64,000 bases of DNA from Vicinamibacterales bacterium (GTDB taxonomy: Bacteria > Acidobacteriota > Vicinamibacteria > Vicinamibacterales > 2-12-FULL-66-21). Position 1 is the stretch's first letter; each line of letters opens with the position of its first letter. The translations under genes were made by a program, and so were the position numbers. Of the stretch, positions 9,402 to 20,637 are shown in pieces. The DNA is taken from NCBI GenBank assembly GCA_036496585.1, contig DASXLB010000014.1:124001-188000 (forward strand), read 5' to 3'. Under the pieces are notes generated by a model that made no database searches, had not been told where the DNA came from, and worked only from the letters and a program-made list of their open reading frames with translations.

Positions 9402-9424
9402 TCCGAGGGGCGAAGCCCCTCGGA
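9402..9424. terminator. Terminator-like hairpin after GNAT gene
   Basis: A perfect 9-bp stem (TCCGAGGGG / CCCCTCGGA) with a 5-nt loop CGAAG begins one base after the stop of the minus-strand acetyltransferase gene. No T-tract follows, so this is a stem-loop that may end or protect the mRNA rather than a canonical intrinsic terminator. Confidence 0.5.
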
Positions 9425-9425
9425 T

Positions 9426-10037
9426 CTAATCGTCGCGGCGCGTGACGAAGCGCTGGCTGCGATGCGAGTCGAGCACGTGCTGGCCGAGCCGCTTGCTCAG
9501 GAACAGCTTCGACTCCTTGACGTCCATCGTGTGCGGCACGAAGCGGACGACGTGATAGTTCAGCTGCGCCAGGGCGGCGCGCATCTCGTAGAACTTGTTC
9601 TTGGTCTTGACCAGGATTTCGTCGAAGCCGTTGGCGAGCGCCCACACTTCCTGCTCTTCGGTCAGTGCGCGGAAGTGCCCCTGGCCACGCCAGTCGGTGC
9701 GGGTGCCGCCGATCCACTGGTAGAGCACGCGCCGGCCGTCGAACTCGACGACGTCGTCGAGCTGCGCAACGAGGTCGGCGAGCTTGGGATCGTGTTCGTT
9801 CAGGCGCAACTCGTGCGCGACTTTGAACGACACCGGAACGACCGTACCAGGATCGTCTGGCAGCGACGACTCCGCCATGAGGATCTGGTGATCGCGATCG
9901 TTCAGGCGGTTCATCACTTCCGCCGCGGTTTTCTTCCTGGGAAAATCGAGGAAGAACTCCTCGATGTACTGGATTTCCAAGGCCCCCTGCTGGAGCCCAT
10001 ACTGCTTCACATAGTATTCCACGGGCGGAAGCCACAC
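9426..10037 (-). CDS. GNAT-family N-acyltransferase
   Basis: 203 residues as drawn. The acetyl-CoA-binding motif A is TDWRGQGHFRALTEEQE (about 128-144), with GFDEILVKTKNKFYEMRAAL giving the following beta4-alpha4 and the usual Asn/Tyr-type region. The N-terminal half (about 15-60) is a helical region not seen in minimal GNATs. The acyl acceptor is unknown. The start is uncertain: GTG 10037 overlaps a TATAGT hexamer on the minus strand (10036-10041), so a later GTG at 10022 may be the true start. The hairpin just after the stop suggests a single-gene transcript. Confidence 0.8.
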   Translation of the reverse strand: MWLPPVEYYVKQYGLQQGALEIQYIEEFFLDFPRKKTAAEVMNRLNDRDHQILMAESSLPDDPGTVVPVSFKVAHELRLNEHDPKLADLVAQLDDVVEFDGRRVLYQWIGGTRTDWRGQGHFRALTEEQEVWALANGFDEILVKTKNKFYEMRAALAQLNYHVVRFVPHTMDVKESKLFLSKRLGQHVLDSHRSQRFVTRRDD

Positions 10038-10141
10038 TATAACAGGGTGCCCTCCGATTCACGGGATCCGCCGATTCCCGTCGAACTATCCGAGGGGCGG
10101 GCGCCTCACTCGCACTCGCTCGTGAGCTTCTGTGAGACAGG

Positions 10142-12559
<2,418 letters not shown>

Positions 12560-12738
12560 GCGGAAGTTGGTCTCGATCGTTGAGCGTCAATCGTGGGGGT
12601 TTTGCGAGGGCCGTGCCACGTCGAGGGGAATGGCGCCGCGGGGCATGGCGGCGTCGGGACTGGCGCCGGCCCGTCCGAATCCGGGCTTTCTCGTCCCGGA
12701 TCCGAACAATCAACCCGTCCCGGCACCCAGCTTCTGCG

Positions 12739-13269
12739 CTAGCCTCCCGTCCAGGCGCTGTTGACGAGCGCGTAGAGCGCCTGATCGCGGATTGTTCCCT
12801 GCTTGACGCTGCTCGCGCGCAGCGTGGCTTCCCGCACGTAGCCCGCTTTCTCGAGCACGCGGATCGACTGCGCGTTGTCGGCGAACGGCAGCGCGAACAG
12901 CCGCAGCATGTTGCACACCTCGAACGCGTAGCGCGACATGAGTCCGATCGCGTCGACCGTGATGCCCCGCCCCCACAGCGGTTCCGCAAGCCAGTAACCG
13001 ATCTCGGCCGAGAAACGCTCGACATCGGCGCCCGGAAAGAAGCCGATGCCGCCGACCGCCTCGCCGCCGACGATCATCGCAAACAGCGTGGCCGGCTGCA
13101 TGCCGGCGGTCGACTGGATGAACTGTCGCGCATCCGCGATCGTGTAGGGATGCGGGAAGCGATCGCGAAGGTGCCGCGCCACGTTCAAGTTGTTCGCGTG
13201 CCTGGCGAGCGCGGCGGCGTCGGCCGGCTTCCACGGCCGCAGCGTCACGCGCGTGCCGGTCAGTTGCAT
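12739..13269 (-). CDS. RimJ/RimL-like GNAT acetyltransferase
   Basis: 176 residues with the RimJ/RimL pattern: TGTRVTLRPWKPADAAALARHANN at the N-terminus, GGIGFF, EIGYWLAEPLWGRGITVDAI (acetyl-CoA loop) and LFALPFADNAQSIRVLEKAGYVREA. Such enzymes acetylate ribosomal-protein N-termini, amino groups of small molecules or antibiotics; the target here is unknown. It starts seven bases after the metallopeptidase gene on the same strand and so is likely the last gene of an S9 peptidase - metallopeptidase - GNAT operon. The 179 bp after it (12560-12738) hold no gene or clear signal. Confidence 0.88.
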   Translation of the reverse strand: MQLTGTRVTLRPWKPADAAALARHANNLNVARHLRDRFPHPYTIADARQFIQSTAGMQPATLFAMIVGGEAVGGIGFFPGADVERFSAEIGYWLAEPLWGRGITVDAIGLMSRYAFEVCNMLRLFALPFADNAQSIRVLEKAGYVREATLRASSVKQGTIRDQALYALVNSAWTGG

Positions 13270-13276
13270 GGCGGTC

Positions 13277-13873
13277 TCAGAACAACGCCGATCCGTGGCG
13301 GCGCAGCCAGCGTTCGGCCTCCCGAAATGCGGGGCACGCGGCTTCCACCAGGCGCCAGAATGCGCGTGAGTGGTCCGGCTGTCTGAGGTGCATGAGTTCG
13401 TGCACCAGAATATAGTCGCGGACCGATTCCGGCATGAGCAGCAGCCGGTAGTTGAGCGCGATGTGCGCTTTCGGCGAGCAGGAACCCCAACGCGATCGCT
13501 GATCGCGGATCGTGATGCGCCGGACGGTCAGCCCATTCGCTGCCGCCAGCGCGAACAGCCGCGGCGGCAGCTCGCGCTGCGCGCGATCCTTGAGGGCCCG
13601 CTCGACGTCGGGCGGACGCTTCGCCGCGAGGACCGTGGCGCGCTGCCGCAATGCCCATCCGCGATGCCGATCGGCGAAGCGGCGCGCCTCCGCCTGCGAT
13701 CCGCCGCGCGGGATCGTCACCCGCAGGGCGCCGTCGGGACGCACGCGCATGACATAGCGACGCGCTGTGCGCACGCGCACGTAGTGGATCACCAGCGGCG
13801 GGGATGCCTGGAGCGCCGCGGGCGTCTCGGCTGGCGCCTGGACGCTGCCCGAGAAATCAAGGCGCAGCTGCAC
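13277..13873 (-). CDS. YgjP/DUF45-type zinc metallopeptidase
   Basis: 198 residues of the YgjP-like (M48-related) metallopeptidase domain. The zinc motif HELMH lies at about 162-166 with the third ligand His in QPDHSRAFW. The family motif RDQRSRWGSCSPKAHIALNYRLLLMP precedes it. The proteins are small, cytoplasmic and poorly characterised. The gene begins three bases after the stop of the S9 peptidase and is followed after seven bases by a GNAT gene, so co-transcription is likely. The residues needed for zinc binding all look present. Confidence 0.88.
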   Translation of the reverse strand: MQLRLDFSGSVQAPAETPAALQASPPLVIHYVRVRTARRYVMRVRPDGALRVTIPRGGSQAEARRFADRHRGWALRQRATVLAAKRPPDVERALKDRAQRELPPRLFALAAANGLTVRRITIRDQRSRWGSCSPKAHIALNYRLLLMPESVRDYILVHELMHLRQPDHSRAFWRLVEAACPAFREAERWLRRHGSALF

Positions 13874-13876
13874 GAC

Positions 13877-15865
13877 TCACTTCAGGTACTGATTCAGCCA
13901 GGCGAAGACCTGCTCGTGCCAGAAGCGGCTGTTGAGCGCCTTCAGCACCCAGTGCCCCTCGTCTTCGAAGACGAGGGCCTTGCTGGGAACGCCGTGGAGA
14001 CGAAGCGCGGTGAAGAGCTGCAGCCCCTGATCGACCGGCACGCGAAAATCCTGCTGGTTCGTGATCACCAGCGTCGGCGTCTTGAGGTTGCCTGCGTAGC
14101 GGTGCGGCGAGAATTTCTGGAACTGCTCCTTCGCGGTGCCGGTCCACGGCAGGCCGCCAAACTCCCACTGCGTGAACCAGCCTTCCTCGGTGGCGAGCGC
14201 CATCGAGTCCAGATTGAACACGCCGTCGTGGCTGACCGCCGCCTTGAAGCGATCGGTGTGCGTGATCAGCCAGTCGACCGCGTAGCCGCCATAGCTGGCG
14301 CCCGCGATCCCCTGGCGCGCCGGGTCGACATAGGGCAGTTTCGCAACCGCGTCGAAGACGGCGTCGAGATCGAGCATCACCTTGCCGGCCCAATCCTGGG
14401 TGATCTCGTCGACGAACTTCTGCCCGAAGCCGGTCGAGCCGCGCGGATTCGGCGCCGCGATCACCCAGCCCTGTGCCGCCCACAGCGACGGATTCCAGCG
14501 AGACGACCAGGCGTCGCCCCAGTCGCCCTGCGGGCCGCCGTGGATCAGGAAGACGACGGGGTACTTCTTCGCGGGATCGAAATCCGGCGGCTTGATCAGC
14601 CAGTACTGCACGGGCGTGCCGCCGGCGCCGGGAACCGTCAAGCTCTCGGGCTTGGCAAACGCGACGTCCTTCAGCCAGCCATCGTTCTCGTGGGTCAGCG
14701 GCACCGCGGCACCTCTGGCGCCGCCGCGCATGATCTCAGCAGGCGAGTTCAGCGTGCTCCTGGAGAAGACGACGAACCCGTCGCCGGGCTGCGGCGAGCC
14801 GATGCCGCCGCCGTGCGCCACCTCGGTCGGCGTCCCGCCCGCCACCGGCACGCTGTAGAGATTGTCGGTCGCGCGATTCGACGCGATGAAGAAGACCGTC
14901 TGCCCGTCGCGGCTCACGGCGAAGTCGGTCACCGAGAGATCCGGCGTCTCGAACAGCGTGCGCTTGCGCCCGGTCGTGCGGTCGTAGACGTCGAGATAGA
15001 AGCGGTCCGACTCGAACTGCGGCCGTCGCTGCGCCCGTACGATCAGGAGCCGACCGTCGGGCGTGAACCGCGGCTGCAGATCCGAGGCGGCGTTCGGCGT
15101 CAGCTTCTTCGCCTCACCGCCCGCAACCGGCACCGACCACACGTCGTTGTTGGTGGTGAACGCCTCGCGATCGCTCCCCTCGCGGTTCGACACGAAGACC
15201 AGCTCGCGGCCGTCCGGCGTGAAGGTGATCGCCGCGTCTTCCTGCTGGGTCGGAGGGGAGTCGTAGTCGCCTGGCGTCAGGTCCGTGGCGTCGCCGCCAT
15301 CGACCGGCGCGACGAAGATGTGGTGCCGCACGTTCTCGCGCCATTCGTCCCAGTGGCGGAACAGCAGCCGCGTCAACACGTGCACGTTGGCGGGCTCGTC
15401 GAACATCCTGACGTCCGAGACGAAGGCCAGCCGCGACGAATCCGGGGAAAACAACAGCGGCGGCTGCGCGCCCGCCGCGATCTTCGTCACCTGACGGATG
15501 CCGCCGCCGTCGGCGCCGGCGACGTAGACCTGCAGCTCGGCGCCGTCGCGATTTGACAGAAAGGCCAGCGTCTTCCCGTCCGGCGACCAGCGCGGCGAGG
15601 TTTCCGTCTTCTCGCCGCCGACCAGCAGCCGCGGCGGCGACGAACCGTCCGCGGCGACGACCCAAATGTCGGCGTTGCGCCGCCCCGTCGCGAGATCGGT
15701 CGTGGTGCGGACGTAGGCAACGGTCCGCCCGTCCGGCGACAGCTGCGGCTCCGACACCCGGACGGCCGCCAGCAGGTCGTTGATGGTCATCGGCCGCGCG
15801 GCAAAGGCGGGAACCGGGCACGAGACAGCGGCCGCGCACGCGGCGGCGACGAGGGTCGATCGCAT
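13877..15865 (-). CDS. Secreted S9 family prolyl oligopeptidase-like peptidase
   Basis: 662 residues: a signal peptide (about 1-23), an N-terminal beta-propeller with WD40-like/PD40 phrases (LSPDGRTVAYV, WSPDGKTLAFLSNRDG, FTPDGRELVFVSN) to about residue 400, and a C-terminal alpha/beta-hydrolase domain. The triad is Ser524 (GASYGGYAVDW), Asp606 (NQQDFRVPVDQG) and His638 (EDEGHWV), as in dipeptidyl/acylaminoacyl peptidases. It probably degrades short peptides outside the cytoplasm. TAGAAT lies six bases upstream of the ATG and there is no Shine-Dalgarno sequence, suggesting a leaderless mRNA. It heads an operon with the YgjP-type protease and a GNAT. Confidence 0.94.
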   Translation of the reverse strand: MRSTLVAAACAAAVSCPVPAFAARPMTINDLLAAVRVSEPQLSPDGRTVAYVRTTTDLATGRRNADIWVVAADGSSPPRLLVGGEKTETSPRWSPDGKTLAFLSNRDGAELQVYVAGADGGGIRQVTKIAAGAQPPLLFSPDSSRLAFVSDVRMFDEPANVHVLTRLLFRHWDEWRENVRHHIFVAPVDGGDATDLTPGDYDSPPTQQEDAAITFTPDGRELVFVSNREGSDREAFTTNNDVWSVPVAGGEAKKLTPNAASDLQPRFTPDGRLLIVRAQRRPQFESDRFYLDVYDRTTGRKRTLFETPDLSVTDFAVSRDGQTVFFIASNRATDNLYSVPVAGGTPTEVAHGGGIGSPQPGDGFVVFSRSTLNSPAEIMRGGARGAAVPLTHENDGWLKDVAFAKPESLTVPGAGGTPVQYWLIKPPDFDPAKKYPVVFLIHGGPQGDWGDAWSSRWNPSLWAAQGWVIAAPNPRGSTGFGQKFVDEITQDWAGKVMLDLDAVFDAVAKLPYVDPARQGIAGASYGGYAVDWLITHTDRFKAAVSHDGVFNLDSMALATEEGWFTQWEFGGLPWTGTAKEQFQKFSPHRYAGNLKTPTLVITNQQDFRVPVDQGLQLFTALRLHGVPSKALVFEDEGHWVLKALNSRFWHEQVFAWLNQYLK

Positions 15866-15870
15866 GCGGC

Positions 15871-15877
15871 TATTCTA
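15871..15877. promoter_or_regulatory. Symmetric -10 element TATTCTA/TAGAATA between divergent genes
   Basis: On the minus strand TAGAAT (15877-15872) lies six bases before the S9 peptidase start. On the plus strand TATTCT (15871-15876) points toward the ABC transporter operon about 75 bases away. The same symmetric site could start transcription both ways. Confidence 0.4.
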
Positions 15878-15952
15878 GGCGCGTACAGCCGCGATCGGCG
15901 CTGGGGACGCCTGTCCCGGAACATCGACACGGTTCCGGTGTCCGATACGGGC

Positions 15953-16717
15953 ATGCTCGAAGCCCGGGGGTTGACCAAATACTACTCGGCGATCACCGGC
16001 GTGCGCGACGTGAGCTTTCAGGTGCCGCCCGGCACCGTGCTCGGTCTCCTCGGTCCGAACGGGTCCGGCAAGTCGACGACGGTCGGGATGCTGACCGGCC
16101 TGCTCGAGCCGTCGGGCGGCACGGTCCTGCTCAACGGCGCGAACATCCGTGACGACCTCCTCGCCTACAAGCAGCGGCTCGGATACGTGCCCGAGGAGGC
16201 GCAGCTCTACACCTGGATGAGCGGCGCCGAGTTCCTGTCGTTCGGGGCGCGTCTGCGCGGCCTCGAGGCGCGGCAGGCGGCGCGGCGAATCGACGCCCTG
16301 CTGGGCATCTTCGGAATGCAGATCGACAAGGACGCGCCGATGAGCGCCTACTCGAAAGGCATGCGGCAGAAGATCCTGCTGTCGGCCGCGCTCCTCCACA
16401 ACCCCTCGATCGTGATTCTCGACGAACCGTGCTCCGGCCTCGACGTCGGCGCGACCCTCGTCGTGCGCAGCCTGATCCAGCGCCTGGCCGCCGGCGGCCG
16501 GATCATCATCTACAGCTCCCACGAGCTCGAGATCGTGGAAAAGGTCTGCACCGATGTTCTGATCCTGCGCGACGGGCGTGTCGCTGCGCACGCCACGACC
16601 GCCGCCATCCGCGAGCAGGTGAATGCCTCGTCACTCGAGGATGCGTTCCGCGCCCTGGTGTTCACGACGGACGTCGACGCAGTGGCCGGCGAAATCGTCG
16701 ATGCGATCACCCGTTAG
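15953..16717 (+). CDS. ABC transporter ATP-binding protein
   Basis: 254 residues with all ATPase motifs: Walker A GPNGSGKST (about 38-46), the Q-loop region, signature YSKGMRQK (a variant of LSGGQ), Walker B IVILDEPCSGLD and the switch His in SSHELE. It resembles the CcmA/Nod-type exporters that pair with ABC-2 permeases. ATG 15953 (MLEARGLTKYY) was chosen because it is the usual family start; a GTG at 15938 would add five residues. The next gene, a large membrane protein, begins 17 bases before this one ends, so the two are translationally coupled and probably form one transporter. Confidence 0.92.
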   Translation: MLEARGLTKYYSAITGVRDVSFQVPPGTVLGLLGPNGSGKSTTVGMLTGLLEPSGGTVLLNGANIRDDLLAYKQRLGYVPEEAQLYTWMSGAEFLSFGARLRGLEARQAARRIDALLGIFGMQIDKDAPMSAYSKGMRQKILLSAALLHNPSIVILDEPCSGLDVGATLVVRSLIQRLAAGGRIIIYSSHELEIVEKVCTDVLILRDGRVAAHATTAAIREQVNASSLEDAFRALVFTTDVDAVAGEIVDAITR

Positions 16718-18521
16718 CCGGCGCGACGCCGACCAGGTCCGCGCGATCGCGAGGGCCACGCTCGACGGCTTCCTGCAGGCCGACCTGGTGCCGCAGGGGA
16801 TGCAGGCCCCCGCGCTGATCTGGGCGGCGGCGTTCCTGGCCGGCCCGGCACTGTTCTTCCCGACCACCTATCTCGCCAAATATCCGTTCATCCGCCGCTT
16901 TCATCCGGAACTCATCGAGCGCACCTTCTGGAACGACCGCCTGTTCTTCCTGCTGATGTCGGCGGGCGCCATGGGCATCGTGTCGGTGGTCGTCTGGGAC
17001 ACGCTGTTTCCGGCGCGCCGCGACGCGTTCGTCCTGACGCCCCTCCCCGTCTCGCATCCCGTGCAGATGCTTGGGCGGCTGGCCGGCCTGTTCGCGCTCT
17101 GCCTCGCGTTCGTCGTCGCGCTCAACGCCGTCCCGGCGATCACCTTCCCGCTCGCCACCTCGTCGTTTGTGCAAATGCCGCGGGCCGCGCTCGGCCATTT
17201 CGTCTCGACGGCGGCGTTCGACCTCTTCGTATTCTTCAGCCTGACCTCGCTGCAGGGGATCGTCATCCTGCTGGCGGGACGGCGCGCCGCGGCGCGGCTC
17301 TCCCCTCTCGTCCAGGCGCTTGCCGTGGTTGCGGTGCTGCTCACGATCCTGTTCATGGGCGTGATCCGGCAGGCTACGGCCGACGCCATCCTGCACGCGA
17401 CGACGCCGAACGCCCTGCTGCTGTGGAATCCTGCCGCGTGGTTTCTGGGGCTGTACGAGCTGATCGCCGGAACGCCGCGGCCGCTGATGACCGGGCTGGC
17501 GGCGCGCGCGCTCGCCGCGGTGGCCGTGCCGGCAGCCGTGACCGTCTCGATTTACGTCCTCGGATACGCACGCCTGCTGCGGCGCGCGGTCGAGACGCCG
17601 TCGCGCTCGACGCGTTCATGGTTCGGACGGGCGGCAGCGGCCGTCGTGAAACGCGTGTTCGTCCGGCGCCCGCGCGAGCAGGCGATCGTCGCGTTCACGC
17701 TGCGGGCGGTGGCGCGCAGCAGCCGCCACAGCATGTTGATGGCGATCTACGCCGGCACCGGCCTCGCGCTGGTGGCGACCTTCCTGCTCTCGGAATTCGT
17801 CCGGCTCGGTCCGGCGGCGCTGGCCTCGCCGCTCGCGACATCGCCGTCCGGCGCGTCGCCGCCGGTGGCGATTCTCGTGATGCCGCTCGTGCTGAGCGCC
17901 GCGCTCGCGTGCGGGGTGCGCATCCTGATCACGATTCCGGCCGAGATGAACGCTCGCTGGGTGTTCCAGACCGCCGCGATCGGGCCGTTCGAGGCGGATG
18001 CCGCCGCGCACAAGGCGATGCTCCTGATGGTCGTGCCGCTGGTGACGCTGGCGGCCGCTCTCTCGGCGGGTACTCTCTGGGGCGCGCCGATCGGTGCGGT
18101 GCACGCCGTCTATTGCGCCGCCCTGGCGGTGCTGCTGTGCGAGATCCTGTTGCTGGGCTATCGCGGGATTCCGCTGACGCGTCCGTACGTGCCGGGAGGA
18201 TCGCGCTTCCACATGCTGTGGGCCGTCTACCTGAGCGCATTTCTCACCTATACCTTCTCGTCGATCAGCCTCGAACTGGCGCTGCTGCGCTGGATCGGCG
18301 TCGCCGGCGTACTGCGCGCCGCCGCCGCGATAGGCGCGGGCGCGCTGGCGGTGTGGGGGCTCCGGAAATACAGGCTGCGCGAGGCTGACGAGGTGCCCTT
18401 CGAATCGGATCCGCCGGACGAGACGTTCAAGGGGTTCAACCTTAGCGAGATTCACGCCGCACAGGCCGTCGCGGGAGCCCACGCGCGAACGAGCGATAAG
18501 ATACGCCCGTGCGATCCGTGA
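16701..18521 (+). CDS. Large multi-pass membrane protein, putative ABC permease partner
   Basis: The 606-residue protein has roughly 12-14 hydrophobic segments. It begins MRSPVSRRDADQVRAIARA at an ATG overlapping the upstream ATPase gene by 17 bases, which argues that it is that ATPase's membrane partner. I do not recognise a specific named family. It is longer than usual ABC-2 permeases, and a basic loop near residues 300-320 separates two halves of similar size, so it could be a fused dimer. The C-terminal 45 residues are hydrophilic. It overlaps the next gene by 13 bases. Substrate unknown. Confidence 0.8.
   Translation: MRSPVSRRDADQVRAIARATLDGFLQADLVPQGMQAPALIWAAAFLAGPALFFPTTYLAKYPFIRRFHPELIERTFWNDRLFFLLMSAGAMGIVSVVVWDTLFPARRDAFVLTPLPVSHPVQMLGRLAGLFALCLAFVVALNAVPAITFPLATSSFVQMPRAALGHFVSTAAFDLFVFFSLTSLQGIVILLAGRRAAARLSPLVQALAVVAVLLTILFMGVIRQATADAILHATTPNALLLWNPAAWFLGLYELIAGTPRPLMTGLAARALAAVAVPAAVTVSIYVLGYARLLRRAVETPSRSTRSWFGRAAAAVVKRVFVRRPREQAIVAFTLRAVARSSRHSMLMAIYAGTGLALVATFLLSEFVRLGPAALASPLATSPSGASPPVAILVMPLVLSAALACGVRILITIPAEMNARWVFQTAAIGPFEADAAAHKAMLLMVVPLVTLAAALSAGTLWGAPIGAVHAVYCAALAVLLCEILLLGYRGIPLTRPYVPGGSRFHMLWAVYLSAFLTYTFSSISLELALLRWIGVAGVLRAAAAIGAGALAVWGLRKYRLREADEVPFESDPPDETFKGFNLSEIHAAQAVAGAHARTSDKIRPCDP
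18497..18502 (+). promoter_or_regulatory. -10-like hexamer TAAGAT before MFS/spermidine synthase fusion gene
   Basis: TAAGAT inside the end of the permease gene lies exactly six bases before GTG 18509, suggesting its own leaderless transcript in addition to read-through. Confidence 0.35.
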
Positions 18522-20599
18522 GAGCCGTCGCCTTTCAGCTGACCATCGCGATCGGCGCGTTCCTGCTGTTCCTCGTCGAGCCGATGGCTGCGCGGTTCCT
18601 GCTGCCATGGTTCGGCGGGTCGCCTTCGGTGTGGAGCACCTGCCTGCTCTTCTTTCAGGCGGCGCTGCTCGCCGGCTACGTCTATGCGCACCTGACGCGG
18701 CGGCTCGGGCCGGGCCGTCAGGCGAAGCTGCATCTGATCCTGCTCGCCGCCGCGATCCTGACGCTGCCGATCATTCCGTCGCCAGCCTGGAAGCCCACGG
18801 ATCCGGCGCATCCGGCGATCAAGATCCTGCTGCTGCTCGCGGCCACGGTCGGGCTCCCCTACGTGCTGCTCGCGGCCACCGCGCCGATGGTGCAGGACTG
18901 GTTCGCCCGTCTGCGTGTGCACGGCGAAGAGGAGGACGCGCGGCCCCGCCATGGGGTGTACTGGCTGTACGCGCTCTCGAACCTCGGCTCGCTGCTCGGG
19001 CTGCTGGCCTACCCGACCTCGATCGAGCGCTGGCTCTCGATTCGCGGCCAAGCCTGGTTCTGGTCGGCCGGCTTCGTCATGTTTGGCGCGGTCTGTACCT
19101 GGGCGGCGCTGCAGGTGTGGCGGCTGCCGGCGCCCGTGGTGAGTGCCGCCGAGCTCACACAGGACGAGGCGCCGGTGCGCGCCGGGGATCGCGCGATGTG
19201 GCTCCTGCTGTCGCTGACCGGCACCGGGCTGCTGCTCGCCGTCACCAACGAGCTCTGTCAGAACGTGGCCGTCGTGCCGCTGCTGTGGATCGTGCCGCTC
19301 ACCGCCTACCTGCTGACGTTCATCGTCTGCTTCTCGGGACAGTACCGGCGGTCGGTCTGGATGTGGGTGCTGATCGGCACGCTCGGCTTTCTGTCGTGGC
19401 TCGTTCGTCAGACCGTGACCGAACCCTTCGCGGTCCAAGTGGGCGCCCTGCTCTCGGTGCTCTTCGCGGGATGCATGGTGTGCCACGGCGAGCTGGTGTC
19501 CATCCGCCCGGCGCCGCGGCACCTGACGGCTTTCTACCTGGCGGTGGCGGCAGGCGGCAGCATCGGCGGCATCGCGGTGGCGATCGTCGCGCCGAGTGTC
19601 TTCGACCGTCTCTGGGAGTTCCCGCTGTTCACGTTGCTGCCTCTGCTGCTGCTGATGCTGGCCGTGGCGCGCGACGCGCACTCACGGCTGCGGCGGGGCT
19701 GGTGGCGGCTCGGTTGGGTGGTGCTGATTGCGGCGCTCAGCGTGTCCACCTACGAGCTGGTCAGGCCCTCGGAGTCGGACGAGGCGGCCGAAGTGGCGCG
19801 CACCCGCAATTTCTACGGCGTACTCACGGTGCTCGAGGACGAACCGGATCAGGAGCCGCGGCTGCGGCGGCTTCGCAACGGCCAGATCCTGCACGGCGCG
19901 CAGTTCGTCGATCCGGCGCACAAGATGGACGTCACGACGTACTACGGCGACGGCAGCGGCGTCGAGGTGGCGATCGATCAGCACCCGAAACGCGACGACA
20001 ACCTGCCGCTGCGCATCGGCGTCATCGGTCTCGGTGCCGGCACCATCGCGGCGCTCGGCCGGGCCGGCGACACCGTGCAGTTCTTCGAGATCAACCCCGC
20101 GGCTGTGGATTTCGCCCGGCGCTATTTCACCTTCCTGGCCGGCTCGCCCGCGAAGATCGAGATCACGCTCGGCGACGCCCGCCTGTCGCTCGAGCGCGAG
20201 CTGCGCGATCCCGCCAGGCAGCACACCTACGACGTGCTGGCAATCGACGCCTTCTCCGGCGACGCGATCCCGGTGCACCTGCTCACCCGCGAAGCGTTCG
20301 CGTTGTACCGCGAGGCTCTCCACGAAGACGGCGTGCTGGCCGTCCACGTCAGCAACCACTATCTCGATCTGCCGCCGATCGTCCGCGGTCTTGCGCTCGA
20401 ACAGGGACGGCAGGTCGCGATGATCGAGACGAACGACGACGACTCGCAGGGACTCGACAGCAGCACCTGGATGCTGGTGACGAACAATCAGGCGATGCTC
20501 GAGAACGCCGAACCCTACGCCACCAAGCCCGGGACGAACGAGCGATCGCTCGTGTGGACCGACGCGTTCAGCAGCCTGCTGCAGGTATTGAAGAAATAG
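18509..20599 (+). CDS. Fused MFS-like / spermidine synthase-like membrane protein
   Basis: 696 residues in two parts. The first 420 or so hold about ten membrane segments, opening FQLTIAIGAFLLFLVEPM and including PMVQDWFARL and LYALSNLGSLLGLLAYP, the conserved signature of the 'fused MFS/spermidine synthase' family. The C-terminal 240 residues form a Rossmann methyltransferase-like fold of the spermidine synthase type: IGVIGLGAGTIAALG, VQFFEINPAAVDFA, ITLGDARLSLE, DVLAIDAFSGDAIPVHLLT. Aminopropyl transfer has not been shown for this family, so polyamine synthesis should not be assumed. The start is GTG 18509, overlapping the permease gene by 13 bases. Confidence 0.92.
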   Translation: MRSVRAVAFQLTIAIGAFLLFLVEPMAARFLLPWFGGSPSVWSTCLLFFQAALLAGYVYAHLTRRLGPGRQAKLHLILLAAAILTLPIIPSPAWKPTDPAHPAIKILLLLAATVGLPYVLLAATAPMVQDWFARLRVHGEEEDARPRHGVYWLYALSNLGSLLGLLAYPTSIERWLSIRGQAWFWSAGFVMFGAVCTWAALQVWRLPAPVVSAAELTQDEAPVRAGDRAMWLLLSLTGTGLLLAVTNELCQNVAVVPLLWIVPLTAYLLTFIVCFSGQYRRSVWMWVLIGTLGFLSWLVRQTVTEPFAVQVGALLSVLFAGCMVCHGELVSIRPAPRHLTAFYLAVAAGGSIGGIAVAIVAPSVFDRLWEFPLFTLLPLLLLMLAVARDAHSRLRRGWWRLGWVVLIAALSVSTYELVRPSESDEAAEVARTRNFYGVLTVLEDEPDQEPRLRRLRNGQILHGAQFVDPAHKMDVTTYYGDGSGVEVAIDQHPKRDDNLPLRIGVIGLGAGTIAALGRAGDTVQFFEINPAAVDFARRYFTFLAGSPAKIEITLGDARLSLERELRDPARQHTYDVLAIDAFSGDAIPVHLLTREAFALYREALHEDGVLAVHVSNHYLDLPPIVRGLALEQGRQVAMIETNDDDSQGLDSSTWMLVTNNQAMLENAEPYATKPGTNERSLVWTDAFSSLLQVLKK

Positions 20600-20625
20600 A
20601 AGAGCGGACGACGGAATTCAGAAGG

Positions 20626-20631
20626 TAGAAT
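20626..20631 (+). promoter_or_regulatory. -10-like hexamer TAGAAT, putative leaderless promoter
   Basis: TAGAAT lies exactly six bases before ATG 20638 of the VOC gene. No Shine-Dalgarno sequence or -35 box was recognised. Confidence 0.45.
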
Positions 20632-20637
20632 GCGGCG

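Noticed and set aside
13370..15556. Long plus-strand open frame (728 codons) opposite the S9 peptidase and YgjP-like genes
   Set aside because: Arg/His/Asp-rich antisense shadow of GC-rich genes; no motif, and the opposite strand encodes clear enzymes.
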